Positions 16,553 through 25,100 are shown, counted from the stretch's first letter. The stretch is 37,500 nucleotides of DNA from an uncultured Paracoccaceae bacterium (GCA_951812615.1 CATOSU010000021.1:1-37500), one strand, 5' to 3'. The notes: generated by a model from the letters alone, not told the origin. Made by a program: numbers and translations.

Positions 16553-17569
16553 TTAGCGGAACGGCGGGCTGTAGAGCAGGCCGCCATCGGTCCACTGAGC
16601 GTTCAGGCCGCGGGCCAGACCGATCGGAGTGGATTCGCCGATGTTCTTTTCAAAGATTTCGCCGTAGTTGCCGCCAACAGCCAGAACACGCTGTGCCCAT
16701 TCTGCGTCGAGGCCCAGCATCTCGCCGAGGGTACCTTCGGTGCCCAGCAGGCGGTTGATTTCCGGGTTGTTGGTGCCGGCAGCAAGTTCACCCATGTTGG
16801 CCGAGGTCACGCCCAGCTCTTCGGCAGTGATCATCGCGTTCAGGGTCCAGCGAACCACGTCACCCCACTCGTTGTCGCCGTGGCGAACGAGCGGGCCCAG
16901 TGGCTCTTTGGAGATGATCTCGGGCAGCAGCACGTGATCGCCCGGGCTTTCGAACGTGGCACGGGTTGCGGCCAGGCCGGAAGCGTCCGTGGTGTACACG
17001 TCGCAGGCACCCGCAAGGTACTGCTGCTGTGCTTCGGCGTTGGTTTCGATCGGCACCGGCTCGTAGCTGATGTTGTTCGAGCGGAAGAAGTCCGCAAGGT
17101 TCAGCTCGGTCGTGGTGCCGGTCTGGATGCAGACGGTTGCGCCGTCGAGTTCCTTGGCCGAGGACACGCCCAGATCCTTGGGAACCATAAAGCCCTGACC
17201 GTCATAGTAGTTCACACCGACGAATTCGAACTTGAGGTCAACGTCGCGGGAGAACGTCCAGGTGGTGTTCCGAGCCAGCATGTCAACTTCGCCCGAGGCC
17301 AGCGCCGTGAAGCGGGTTTTACCCGTGGTCGGAACGAATTCGACTGCAGATGCATCATTCAGGACTGCAGCTGCCACAGCCCGGCAGACGGTAACGTCAA
17401 AGCCGGTCCATTCACCGTTTGCGTCCGGTGCGGCAAAGCCGACCAGCCCGGTGGAGACACCACAGTTCAGCTTGCCGCGCGCCTTGACGTCGTCAAGCGT
17501 GCCGGCAGCAACGGCACCAGCGGCCAGACCAGCAATGGTCAGCGCGCCAAGAAATACGGATTTCTTCAT
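16553..17569 (-). CDS. aapJ: General L-amino acid ABC transporter, periplasmic binding protein AapJ
   Basis: 338 residues. A Sec signal peptide MKKSVFLGALTIAGLAAG with likely cleavage after AVAA (about residue 22) precedes the mature start GTLDDVKARGKLNCGV. The family-3 solute-binding fold is indicated by GFDVTVCRAVAAAVL, RFTALASGEVDML and TTDASGLAATRA. AapJ captures many L-amino acids in the periplasm and delivers them to AapQMP. The start is fixed by a GAGGT ribosome binding site seven bases upstream. First gene of the operon; see the possible sigma-54-type promoter. Confidence 0.95.
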   Translation of the reverse strand: MKKSVFLGALTIAGLAAGAVAAGTLDDVKARGKLNCGVSTGLVGFAAPDANGEWTGFDVTVCRAVAAAVLNDASAVEFVPTTGKTRFTALASGEVDMLARNTTWTFSRDVDLKFEFVGVNYYDGQGFMVPKDLGVSSAKELDGATVCIQTGTTTELNLADFFRSNNISYEPVPIETNAEAQQQYLAGACDVYTTDASGLAATRATFESPGDHVLLPEIISKEPLGPLVRHGDNEWGDVVRWTLNAMITAEELGVTSANMGELAAGTNNPEINRLLGTEGTLGEMLGLDAEWAQRVLAVGGNYGEIFEKNIGESTPIGLARGLNAQWTDGGLLYSPPFR

Positions 17570-17678
17570 GTTTACCTCTTCCTGATTTTCCGCCCCGAGT
17601 ATGAGGCGGTTAGACCGGCGATGTTACGCCAGAGACGATTACCGATGTTAACTTTCCCCTCGGTGGGGGCAAGTTTGG

Positions 17679-17693
17679 GCAAAATCATCTCCA
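17679..17693 (-). promoter_or_regulatory. Possible sigma-54-type promoter of aapJ
   Basis: The minus strand reads TGG-AGATGATT-TTGC, with the GG and GC dinucleotides at the exact -24/-12 spacing but a poor match in the CAC part. Transcription would start about 100 bases before the aapJ ATG. aap operons are reported to respond to nitrogen (Ntr) control in rhizobia. A TTGACG overlaps just upstream, but no good -10 follows it. Confidence 0.3.
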
Positions 17694-17778
17694 AACGTCA
17701 AGGGTTTGATCACAGAAATCGAACAACCTTCCTTAGGGTCAGGTGATTTTTCGGGCAGGGTTAAGTTAGTGCATTTGT

Positions 17779-18483
17779 TCAGCAAATTGCGAAAAACTTG
17801 TCGGCGTGAAGAAACGCCTGCCGTTTAATCTCTGCGGCGGTAACCGCTTCTTCGTCCTCACCCCACTGCTCCTGCTGCCACAATTCGTCGAGGCGGGACA
17901 TCTGCCAGATCTCGTCCGCGGACCGCCAACGACGTGCGGCAGCAAATCCCAGAATCAGGGATCCGGACAGGGTGACCAGATCGTGAAATGCAGCAAGCTG
18001 GAAATCGGACAGCACATGAACATCCGCCGATAGCCGGCTAAGGTGCTGTGCAGGTTGGGGAATATGCGTGATCCCTGCTCCGACAGACAGGCGAACGCCC
18101 AAAGCCTGTTCGGCCCAGTCGAGCGCCGGATCCCATTGTTCGGCCTGCCGGACAGCAAGAGATTGCGGGCTTTCCGCCCGGTAACACAGCAGATCCGTAC
18201 CGCCGTATTCCGCCAGCAGGTCGGCGACCTCGGCATGTTGGGTGCGCACTTTGTCGATGGCCGCATTGACCATACGCGTGGCTGGCATCGAGCCCGGATC
18301 GACGAAATCGCCCTGCGCGTCCCACTCGGCCGCGACCATCTCGGCAAGTGCGCGGGTGGGAACCTGCAGCGGCACCTTGGCCGGGGTTCTGATGCGCCGC
18401 CCGTCCAGTTCGACGGCAAAACCGTCGCCGTCCTCGGCCGCGCCGGCCTGTTTCCAGAATCGTTTCTGTTTCCATTCGCTCAT
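17779..18483 (-). CDS. ATP12 family F1-ATPase assembly chaperone
   Basis: 234-residue ATP12-domain protein. In mitochondria Atp12 chaperones the F1 alpha subunit; alphaproteobacteria have homologues of the same length. Seen: N-terminal KRFWKQAGA and FAVELDGRRIRTPAK, LAEMVAAEWDAQGDFVDPGSMP with TRMVNAAIDKV, and the mid-region TDLLCYRAESP followed by WDPALDWAEQALGVRL, all typical. The start overlaps the upstream HAD gene by ATGA. Last gene of the crcB–rluC–HAD–ATP12 block; about 210 bp separate it from aapJ. Confidence 0.92.
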   Translation of the reverse strand: MSEWKQKRFWKQAGAAEDGDGFAVELDGRRIRTPAKVPLQVPTRALAEMVAAEWDAQGDFVDPGSMPATRMVNAAIDKVRTQHAEVADLLAEYGGTDLLCYRAESPQSLAVRQAEQWDPALDWAEQALGVRLSVGAGITHIPQPAQHLSRLSADVHVLSDFQLAAFHDLVTLSGSLILGFAAARRWRSADEIWQMSRLDELWQQEQWGEDEEAVTAAEIKRQAFLHADKFFAIC

Positions 18484-19154
18484 TGTGCAACATCCCAGAT
18501 CTGATCCAGCAGACCGGGCAGATCGTCAAAACCGGCGAGCAAATGATCCCCACCCAGAGTGCCGGCGGCGTGATAGCCCCAGCTGACGCCGATCCCGGTT
18601 GCCCCGGCCGCGCGGGCCATGTCCATGTCAAAGCTAGTATCGCCGATCATCACCGTGTCCACCGGCTCTGTGCCGGTTTCCGCCATTGCCGTCAGGACCA
18701 TCGACGGGTGCGGTTTGGAGGGGTGATCGTCGGCCGTTTGACGGGTAACGAAGCGGCCGTGCAGGTCATGGGCATCGAAAAGCAGGCGCAGCCCGCGCTG
18801 AGATTTGCCGGTGGCGACGCCCAGCAGGATATCCGTCTGGTCCGACAAATGCTCCAGCACCTCGCGCGCGCCCGGGTAGAGCGGCGCGTAATCGCGGTTG
18901 CCGGTACGGCCCGCCATGTAGCCCGATTTGTAGGCCTCGACGAGGGCGGCCACTTGCGTGTCCGAGGCACCGGGAACCAGCCGGCGCATCGCGTGATCCA
19001 GCGACAGGCCCACGATCGACAGGATGGCAGCGCGATCCGGTGGCGGCTGATCCAGCGTGGCAAAGGCGGTGTGCATCGCGGCGACAATGGTGTTCTGACT
19101 GTCGACCAGCGTGCCGTCCACGTCGAAAAGCACCAGTTTCAGCCCGGTGCTCAT
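18480..19154 (-). CDS. HAD-IA family hydrolase, phosphoglycolate-phosphatase-like
   Basis: 224 residues. Haloacid-dehalogenase motifs: LVLFDVDGTLVDS with nucleophile D11 and acid D13, motif II in VATGKS, motif III Lys in PSKPHPSM, and motif IV GDTSFDMDMA. The alpha-helical cap between residues about 18 and 80 is subclass IA. Likely acts on a small phosphorylated metabolite; the substrate is unproven. It overlaps rluC and the ATP12 gene by ATGA at both ends. Confidence 0.88.
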   Translation of the reverse strand: MSTGLKLVLFDVDGTLVDSQNTIVAAMHTAFATLDQPPPDRAAILSIVGLSLDHAMRRLVPGASDTQVAALVEAYKSGYMAGRTGNRDYAPLYPGAREVLEHLSDQTDILLGVATGKSQRGLRLLFDAHDLHGRFVTRQTADDHPSKPHPSMVLTAMAETGTEPVDTVMIGDTSFDMDMARAAGATGIGVSWGYHAAGTLGGDHLLAGFDDLPGLLDQIWDVAQ

Positions 19155-20191
19155 TCCGCGTCCTCGAACGGGTCAGCGGGTACATCAGACGGGGACCACT
19201 GAAACGTGTCCCATGTGGCCGCCATGTGATCAGGCAGCGGTGCAGTCAGGTGCAGCGCAGCGCCTGTTACCGGGTGACGCAGGCTGAGGCTACGGGCATG
19301 CAGGTGCAGTTTGCGGCTGATGTCCCCGCCCAGATGCGCGCCCCAGCCATCCCCCAGATTGTCCTGCCCGGAGCCGCCGTATTTTCCGTCGCCGACAATC
19401 GGGTGGCCCAGCTCGGCCATATGCGCACGCAGCTGATGGGTGCGGCCCGTGACCGGGATCAGGGCCACCCATGCGGCCCGCTTGGCCGCGGCCTCGAGCA
19501 CCATGTATTCGGTCACGGCGCGTTTTGCGCCCGGTGTCGTGTCGATGTCGCGCGGATGGATGTTGCGCATCTTTTCGCCCTCACCGCCGGTACCGTGGCC
19601 CGGCGCCTTGACGAGGCCGGTCTTGATTTCCCCGGCCTTAGGATGCGGCACGCCGGCGACGGCGGCCCAGTAGATCTTGCGTGTGGCGCGGTGACGGAAG
19701 GCGGCCGTCAGATCCGACGCCATGGCCCGGCTGCGCGCCATCAGCAGCACGCCGGATGTGTCCTTGTCGAGCCGGTGCACCAGCCGCGGGTTTTCCGCGG
19801 CTCCGAAGCGCAGCGCTTCGGCCAGCCCGTCCACGTGGCGGGTTTGTCCGCTGCCGCCCTGCACCGCCAGCCCGGGCGGTTTGTTGAGCGCAAGGATGTG
19901 ATCGTCGCGCCAGATCACGCAGGAGCGGATCATGTCGGCATCCGCGTCGGAGACTTTCGGCCGGGCCGGGGCCGGACCGGCTGCGTCCGGCAGCGGCGGC
20001 ACGCGCACGTCCTGACCGACCGCGACCCGGGTCGAGGCCTTGACCCGCCCGCCATCGAGCCGCAATTCGCCCTTGCGGCACATTTTCTCGATCCGGCCCT
20101 GGCTGACATGCGGGAATTGCCGCCGCAGCCAGCGGTCGATCCGCTGGTCGCCGTCGCCTTCGGCCACGGTGATGATCTGCACCCCGCTCAT
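19151..20191 (-). CDS. RluC/RluD-type 23S rRNA pseudouridine synthase
   Basis: 346 residues. An N-terminal S4 RNA-binding domain (about 8-75, GDQRIDRWLRRQFPHVSQGR) is followed by the pseudouridine synthase domain with catalytic Asp 142 in HRLDKDTSGVLLMAR, the KIYWAAV segment and VTGRTHQLRAHMAELGHP. RluC modifies positions 955, 2504 and 2580 of 23S rRNA in E. coli; RluD is the alternative assignment, so no symbol is given. ATGA overlaps with crcB upstream and with the HAD gene downstream. Confidence 0.88.
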   Translation of the reverse strand: MSGVQIITVAEGDGDQRIDRWLRRQFPHVSQGRIEKMCRKGELRLDGGRVKASTRVAVGQDVRVPPLPDAAGPAPARPKVSDADADMIRSCVIWRDDHILALNKPPGLAVQGGSGQTRHVDGLAEALRFGAAENPRLVHRLDKDTSGVLLMARSRAMASDLTAAFRHRATRKIYWAAVAGVPHPKAGEIKTGLVKAPGHGTGGEGEKMRNIHPRDIDTTPGAKRAVTEYMVLEAAAKRAAWVALIPVTGRTHQLRAHMAELGHPIVGDGKYGGSGQDNLGDGWGAHLGGDISRKLHLHARSLSLRHPVTGAALHLTAPLPDHMAATWDTFQWSPSDVPADPFEDAE

Positions 20192-20568
20192 GCCCAGACG
20201 CTCCGCGCTGCCAGCAGGCCCAGCGCCAGCGCGCCCACCGACAGGACGACAGACAGCGCGACATAGAGCGCCGCGTGCGTGTGCTGGCCACGCTCGATCA
20301 GGGTCATAGTTTCCAGCGAGAAGGCCGAAAAGGTCGTGTAGCCGCCCAGAAGGCCGGTCATCACCAGCGGGGCAAAATAGGTCAGACCGTGTTTGGCTGC
20401 GGCCACCACAAAGGCCCCCATAACGAAAGACCCGATCACGTTGACCGTGATGATGGCGAGCGGAAAGTCATGGTGCCCGAACAGGCGGATCACGCCGATC
20501 CCGGTCAGGTACCGAAGTGCCGCGCCAATCGCGCCGCCAAGAGCCACATGCAGGACGTTCTGAAGCAT
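20188..20568 (-). CDS. crcB: Fluoride efflux channel CrcB (Fluc)
   Basis: About 126 residues with four transmembrane helices. Seen: the N-terminal ALGGAIGAALRYLTG, the central VNVIGSFVMGAF with the conserved Asn, and the signature GLLGGYTTFSAFSLE, whose Thr and Phe line the fluoride path. The protein dimerises to export fluoride. ATG 20568 gives the usual length; ATG 20577 or GTG 20607 are possible, and none has a good ribosome binding site. First gene of the block, divergent from the multicopper oxidase with about 100 bp between. No fluoride riboswitch is evident. Confidence 0.9.
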   Translation of the reverse strand: MLQNVLHVALGGAIGAALRYLTGIGVIRLFGHHDFPLAIITVNVIGSFVMGAFVVAAAKHGLTYFAPLVMTGLLGGYTTFSAFSLETMTLIERGQHTHAALYVALSVVLSVGALALGLLAARSVWA

Positions 20569-20669
20569 GCGGCGCATGTCGCGCGGGGCGGCGACAGAGT
20601 CAAGCACCGCGGGGCCTTGGCGCGGGCACGGCGGCGTTCTAGGTTGCTGCAGGTCGGATAGGGGGTTCC

Positions 20670-22049
20670 ATGCTTTCCAGACGCAGCTTCATGAGCCATA
20701 TCTCGTCGGTTGCACTGATGACCGCGCTGCCACGCACGGCCACCGCAGCCGGGGCCGTGGACCTGACGGCGGCGCCTGCGCAACAGCAGATCGCGCCGGA
20801 GGGGTATCCCGGCACCGGGATCTGGGCGATCAACGGCAGAATGCCCGGCCCGCTGCTGCGGCTGGATCAGGGGACCCGCCTGCGCGCGCGGCTGATGAAC
20901 CGGCTGCCGCAGCCGACATCGCTGCACTGGCACGGCATCCGGATCGACAATGCCATGGACGGCGTGCCGGGGCTGACACAGGATCCGGTGCCGCCCGGCG
21001 GCTCTTTCCTCTACGACTTCGAAGCGCCGGATGCGGGGACGTACTGGTACCATTCGCACGCACAATCGGTCGAACAGGTCGAGCGCGGGCTGCAGGGACC
21101 ACTGGTCGTTGACGAGGTGGAACCGCCGGAGGTGGACCACGACGTCGTGCTGGTGCTCGACGATATCCGGCTTTCGCAAGAGGCGCAGGTTACAGACGAT
21201 TTCGCGTCGCCCCGCGACCGGTCTCATGCCGGACGCCTCGGCAATCTGGTTCTGACAAACGGGCGGGAAGCGTGGTCATCCCCGGTCCGGCAGGGAGACC
21301 GGCTGCGCCTGCGGTTGATCAACAGCGCCAATGCGCGGATTTTCACTCTGGGTCTGGAGGGTTTCCGGGCGTGGCAAGTTGCGCTGGACGGGATGCCGCT
21401 GGCGTTGCCGCGGCCTGTGCCGGACCGAATCGTGCTGGCCCCGGCGCAGCGTGTGGATCTGATTGCGGACGTGACGGCAGCGCCGGGCGCGGAAGCCTTT
21501 CTGGTGCACCACGTGCGCGACAACGGCTATGCGCAGGCCGCCTTTCCGGTATCCGCCGGATCGTCCGCTGCGCGTTCCGCGCCGGATCCGCTGCCGCCGA
21601 ACCCGGACCATCCTCTCGACCTTGCCAATGCCCGGCAGTTGGTCCTGAAAATGGAGGGCGGCGCGATGGGCCGCATGCAAGACGCGGTTTTCCAGGACAC
21701 CACGCACGACATGCGGTCACTCATGCGGCTCAATCAGTTCTGGGCGCTCAACGGAGCGGTCGGCCGCCCGGAAACACCCTGGGCCGATCTGTCACGCGGC
21801 GAAACCGTGCGGGTCGAGATGGTCAACGACACGGCCTTTGCGCATGCGATGCATATCCACGGGATGCACTTTTCGATCCTGACACCAGCCGGGACGCCCG
21901 GACCGCTGCGCGATACCGTGCTGCTGCAACCGGGGGAGACACGCCACGTCGCGTTCAACGCCCACAACCCCGGCAAGTGGCTGGTGCATTGCCACATGCT
22001 CGCGCATCACGCGGCGGGCATGGGCACCTGGGTCAACGTGCGTGCCTGA
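20670..22049 (+). CDS. Tat-exported multicopper oxidase
   Basis: 459 residues. The N-terminus LSRRSFMSH plus a short hydrophobic stretch is a Tat signal, with cleavage near TATAA. Three cupredoxin domains with all copper motifs are present: HWHGIRID and WYHSHAQS in domain 1, and HAMHIHGMHF and HCHMLAHHAAGM in domain 3. The last supplies the type 1 Cys, two His and Met. It oxidises metals (such as Cu(I)) or phenolics in the periplasm; the family includes CueO, CotA and the structural FtsP, but the intact copper ligands argue for an enzyme. AGGGGG ribosome binding site at 20660-20665. The next downstream feature is the IS1595 element, 93 bp after the stop. Confidence 0.9.
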   Translation: MLSRRSFMSHISSVALMTALPRTATAAGAVDLTAAPAQQQIAPEGYPGTGIWAINGRMPGPLLRLDQGTRLRARLMNRLPQPTSLHWHGIRIDNAMDGVPGLTQDPVPPGGSFLYDFEAPDAGTYWYHSHAQSVEQVERGLQGPLVVDEVEPPEVDHDVVLVLDDIRLSQEAQVTDDFASPRDRSHAGRLGNLVLTNGREAWSSPVRQGDRLRLRLINSANARIFTLGLEGFRAWQVALDGMPLALPRPVPDRIVLAPAQRVDLIADVTAAPGAEAFLVHHVRDNGYAQAAFPVSAGSSAARSAPDPLPPNPDHPLDLANARQLVLKMEGGAMGRMQDAVFQDTTHDMRSLMRLNQFWALNGAVGRPETPWADLSRGETVRVEMVNDTAFAHAMHIHGMHFSILTPAGTPGPLRDTVLLQPGETRHVAFNAHNPGKWLVHCHMLAHHAAGMGTWVNVRA

Positions 22050-22142
22050 CCGTCGATCGCGGCGCCGTCAGTCCCTCGGCCTGAGCGCACCTGCGTCTTT
22101 TTCAAGACTCACCCGCCAGATTGCGGCGACCCCAAAAAAGAA

Positions 22143-22168
22143 CGGAATAAGTAGATAGGGGCTTGACA
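22143..22168 (+). repeat. Left terminal inverted repeat of the IS1595-family element
   Basis: 26 bp beginning CGGAATAAGTAG and ending in TTGACA. Its inner end doubles as the -35 box of the transposase promoter. Confidence 0.8.
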
Positions 22169-22191
22169 GCGTGCGTGTGTTCGCTTACGTT
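22163..22191 (+). promoter_or_regulatory. Transposase promoter
   Basis: TTGACA at 22163-22168, a 17-bp spacer, then TACGTT at 22186-22191. The -35 lies within the terminal repeat, so transposase binding to the end could repress its own gene. GGGAGGA at 22201-22207 is the ribosome binding site. Confidence 0.55.
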
Positions 22192-22213
22192 GAAGGTGTA
22201 GGGAGGACACGTC

Positions 22214-23089
22214 ATGAACCTGATCACCATCTTCAGCCTATACCCGGACCAAGAAGCCTGCATCGAGCACCTTGAAAATGTGCGTTGGGGCGATGCGCCA
22301 CTGTGCCCACATTGTGGCGGCTTTGGTGTGGCGCGTAAATCCGAGAAACACCGGATAGGCCGTTGGAACTGCCGTGATTGCAAGTCGAGCTTCAACGTGC
22401 TGTCTGGCACGATCTTTGAAAAGACCAAGGTTCCGCTTCAAAAGTGGTTTCTCGCTGTGGGGCTGGTTATTAACGCCAAAAAGAGCCTGTCTAGTTACCA
22501 GTTAGCTCGCGACCTCGAATTGAATCAAAAGACGGCCTGGTACATGCAACAGCGCATCCGAGCCGCCATGGCGGCAGAACAAGCGCCGATGCTGCAAGGG
22601 ATCGTGGAAGCCGACGAAACCTATGTCGGGGGCAAGCCGCGTAAAGGGAACAAGCGCGATAATGATAAGCCGAACAAGCGCGGGCGCGGGACCAAGAAAA
22701 CGCCGGTAATCGGCGCAGTAGAGCGTGGCGGTAGGGTAGCAGCCTGTGTCACCGACGATCTTTCGGGGAAAGGGATTGTTCAATTCCTCAAAAACACCGT
22801 CGATCCGGCAGGAACCATCCTAATCACGGATGAGTACAAGGCGTATAATGCGGCGAAAGCGAGCTATGTCCACGCCATCATTAATCATTCCGTAGCTTAT
22901 TCTGACGGCGAGACACACACGAACACCATTGAGGGATTTTGGGCGCTGATCAAGCGAGCGTGGTATGGCTCGCACCATCACTACGGCCGCCATTGGATGC
23001 CTCTGTTCGTGGCAGAAAGTGCTTGGAAGTACAACCATCGCAACGACCGTGACGGCTTCGGTTCGTTCATGCGGGGATGCTTCGCATGA
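22214..23089 (+). CDS. IS1595 family transposase
   Basis: 291-residue transposase. The N-terminal zinc ribbon has Cys 31, 34, 53 and 56 (CPHCGG and CRDC), the IS1595 hallmark. The ISXO2-like catalytic domain follows, with acidic residues in VEADETYVGG (Asp 134) and LITDEYKAYN (Asp 206), and THTNTIEGFWALIKR supplying the Asn/Glu/Lys (237, 240, 247) of the DDNK-type active site. The length is normal and no frameshift is seen, so it should be active. It overlaps the passenger gene by ATGA. Confidence 0.93.
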   Translation: MNLITIFSLYPDQEACIEHLENVRWGDAPLCPHCGGFGVARKSEKHRIGRWNCRDCKSSFNVLSGTIFEKTKVPLQKWFLAVGLVINAKKSLSSYQLARDLELNQKTAWYMQQRIRAAMAAEQAPMLQGIVEADETYVGGKPRKGNKRDNDKPNKRGRGTKKTPVIGAVERGGRVAACVTDDLSGKGIVQFLKNTVDPAGTILITDEYKAYNAAKASYVHAIINHSVAYSDGETHTNTIEGFWALIKRAWYGSHHHYGRHWMPLFVAESAWKYNHRNDRDGFGSFMRGCFA

Positions 23090-24711
23090 ATCGGCTTTAC
23101 TACGGCGACTGCCTCACCATCATGCGCGACCACATGAGATTAGGCAGTGTGGAGTTGATCTATCTCGACCCGCCTTTTCAATCGAACCGCGACTACAACG
23201 CCATCTATAAGGATGAAACCGGGAGACCGTTGCCGGACCAGATCAATGCTTTCTGCGACATGTGGGCGTTGAATGAAGAAAGGGAGCGTGCACTGCGGAC
23301 GATGCCGGTCTTAATGCGAGAGGCCGGGGTAGAGGACGAAGCAGTCGAGTTCTGGAAACTTTGGATGAACGCCTTGCGAAAGACCAACCCGCGCCTGTTG
23401 GCATATCTGTCGTACATGGTCGAACGCTTGCTGCTCATGAAGGGGATTTTGAAGCCAACAGGCTCTATCTACCTTCACTGCGACCCGACAGCTTCGCACT
23501 ACATCAAGGTGATGATGGACGCGATCTTCGGGCACGACAGCTTTATATCCGAGATCATTTGGAACAGAGCGCAAGCAAAAGGGGACAGCAAGAGGAAATT
23601 CGCCGCAAACCACGACACGATTCTTTTATACAAGAACGGCAAGAATTTCTGCTTTAATCCTATCTATGGTGACAAAGGCAAAGATTATCGAGCAAGGTTT
23701 GACCGCGACGACAAGGACGGTCGCGGTCCATATCATTCGGCTCCTTTGGACAGTCCTAGCCCGCGGCCCAATTTGACCTATGAGTATCGGGGCTATTCGC
23801 CTCCTGCCAATGGATGGAGAGTGTCACAGGAAGAAATGGAGCGACTTGACCAAGATGGGCGCCTCATCCTGCCAGCAAAGAAGACACAGCGTATTCGTCG
23901 CAAGCTGTATATGTCTGAAGCTCCCGGCCCAATGATTGGCGACGTTTGGACAGATATCGGGCCATTGCAATCCGGCCAAGAGCGCCTTGGCTATGCCACG
24001 CAAAAGCCTACGCAACTCTTAGAGCGCATAATCAGCGCGAGTACCAATGAGGGCGATGTTGTGTTCGATCCGTTCTGCGGTTGTGCCACGACCCTTGAGG
24101 CCGCGCACAAGTTAGGCCGTCAGTGGATCGGCATTGACATAGCGATCCACGCTATCAAGCGTGTCGCTAAGGTACGGCTGCAAGAGCGGCTGCGTTTGGC
24201 GGAAGGGGAACATTTTACCATTGAGGGCGTGCCGCATGACGTTGAGGGCGCTCGCGACCTATGGAGTCGTGACAAGTACCATTTCCAGAAATGGGCCGTC
24301 GAACAAGTTGACGGCTTCGTTACAACGCGACAGAGCGGGGATGGTGGCGTGGACGGGCGTATTTACTTCGCCATGCCTGAGAACGACGCCAACAAGCGCC
24401 GTGGCCTCGAAAGCATGGCCATCGAAGTGAAGGGCGGGAAGAACGTCGGGATCAACGTTGTGCGGGAGTTGCGCGGCGTGCTTGACAACGACGGGACGTT
24501 GCTGGTCGGACTGATCGTCATGGACCCACTTGGCGAGCGCAAGGAACGGAACTTCCGGGAGTTCATGGCTGATGCTGGCGATCTGGACGTTCTAGGCATG
24601 AAGTATGCACGGATGCAGATACTGACGGTCGAGGATATCCTAGAAGGCAAGCGCTTTAATACGCCCGGTGCGGTGGGCAGGGTAGACCAATCGGTTTTGC
24701 CTTTAGCCTAA
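23086..24711 (+). CDS. DNA adenine-type methyltransferase fused to a PD-(D/E)XK (Mrr-like) nuclease domain
   Basis: 541 residues. The N-terminal two thirds is an amino-methyltransferase of the beta arrangement: catalytic motif IV LDPPF at 27-31 comes before SAM-binding motif I VVFDPFCGCATTLEAA (about 325-340), with WIGIDI after it. The middle (about 150-300) is presumably target recognition. The C-terminal part (about 400-525) has GDGGVDGRIYF (about 418-428) and AIEVKGGKNVG (about 446-456), the D...ExK arrangement of Mrr-like restriction nucleases. Both halves look intact. ATG 23086 is chosen because it overlaps the transposase stop by ATGA and has GGGGA upstream; ATG 23077 is in frame too. 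It is passenger cargo of the IS. Whether it cleaves, methylates, or both, and what sequence it recognises, cannot be told from sequence. Confidence 0.85.
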   Translation: MNRLYYGDCLTIMRDHMRLGSVELIYLDPPFQSNRDYNAIYKDETGRPLPDQINAFCDMWALNEERERALRTMPVLMREAGVEDEAVEFWKLWMNALRKTNPRLLAYLSYMVERLLLMKGILKPTGSIYLHCDPTASHYIKVMMDAIFGHDSFISEIIWNRAQAKGDSKRKFAANHDTILLYKNGKNFCFNPIYGDKGKDYRARFDRDDKDGRGPYHSAPLDSPSPRPNLTYEYRGYSPPANGWRVSQEEMERLDQDGRLILPAKKTQRIRRKLYMSEAPGPMIGDVWTDIGPLQSGQERLGYATQKPTQLLERIISASTNEGDVVFDPFCGCATTLEAAHKLGRQWIGIDIAIHAIKRVAKVRLQERLRLAEGEHFTIEGVPHDVEGARDLWSRDKYHFQKWAVEQVDGFVTTRQSGDGGVDGRIYFAMPENDANKRRGLESMAIEVKGGKNVGINVVRELRGVLDNDGTLLVGLIVMDPLGERKERNFREFMADAGDLDVLGMKYARMQILTVEDILEGKRFNTPGAVGRVDQSVLPLA

Positions 24712-24712
24712 T

Positions 24713-24739
24713 TGTCAAAGCCCATAACTACTTATTCCG
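24713..24739 (-). repeat. Right terminal inverted repeat of the IS1595-family element
   Basis: 27 bp. Read on the minus strand it begins CGGAATAAGTAG and continues to TTTGACA, pairing with the left end. It starts two bases after the passenger stop codon, so there is no spare sequence at this end. Confidence 0.8.
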
Positions 24740-25100
24740 ATAATTTTTATATCGAATGAGAGGCGGGCTTCGGTCCGTCTTTCGCTTTTTCGGTAGTCGG
24801 CGCCGGACCGGACGGCGGAGCGGCTGGGGGCCGAAAACCTCGGCAGTATTCATGACCACTTGTCTGCCCGTGAGGCACGCACCGTTAAAAAAACTTCTCC
24901 CCCATGCCCTTGTGTCAGCACCTCATTGGGCGTCCGGCGGACCCGCCTAGGGCGACCCGTTGACTATGTATCAGTCTTTCGGGTGCGAGCCGGAGCCGAA
25001 TTGCTGAACCTTTTCATGCAGTCCGCATCAGCACTGGGTGTCGGCACTGCCCGCCGGGCTCCACTCGGGTGGCAATCTGCTTGGGCGGAGGCGCTAACAG
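24740..25100. other. Gene-free flank right of the IS1595-family element
   Basis: No gene recognised. It contains the terminator-like hairpin at 24760-24790 and otherwise unremarkable sequence. What the IS1595 insertion interrupted is not apparent. Confidence 0.4.
24760..24790 (+). terminator. Rho-independent terminator-like hairpin
   Basis: GAGGCGGGC, loop TTCG, GTCCGTCTT (nine pairs including G-U), followed by TCGCTTTTT. It would stop transcripts leaving the IS1595-family element rightward. Confidence 0.55.

Larger units (their letters stand above)
22143..24739 (+). mobile_element. IS1595-family element with methyltransferase-nuclease passenger gene
   Basis: About 2.6 kb. The ends are imperfect inverted repeats. 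Left 22143-22168 and right 24713-24739 (read inverted) share CGGAATAAGTAG, then TA, GGGCTT and GACA, with two mismatches and one single-base indel. Inside are a transposase gene and one passenger gene overlapping it by ATGA. Base composition is visibly lower in GC than the neighbours. I could not find a matching 8-bp target duplication directly outside these ends, so the exact boundaries or insertion history are uncertain. Confidence 0.8.

Noticed and set aside
20569-20669. Fluoride riboswitch ahead of crcB
   Set aside because: The divergent gap is only about 100 bp and I could not see the conserved pseudoknot elements.
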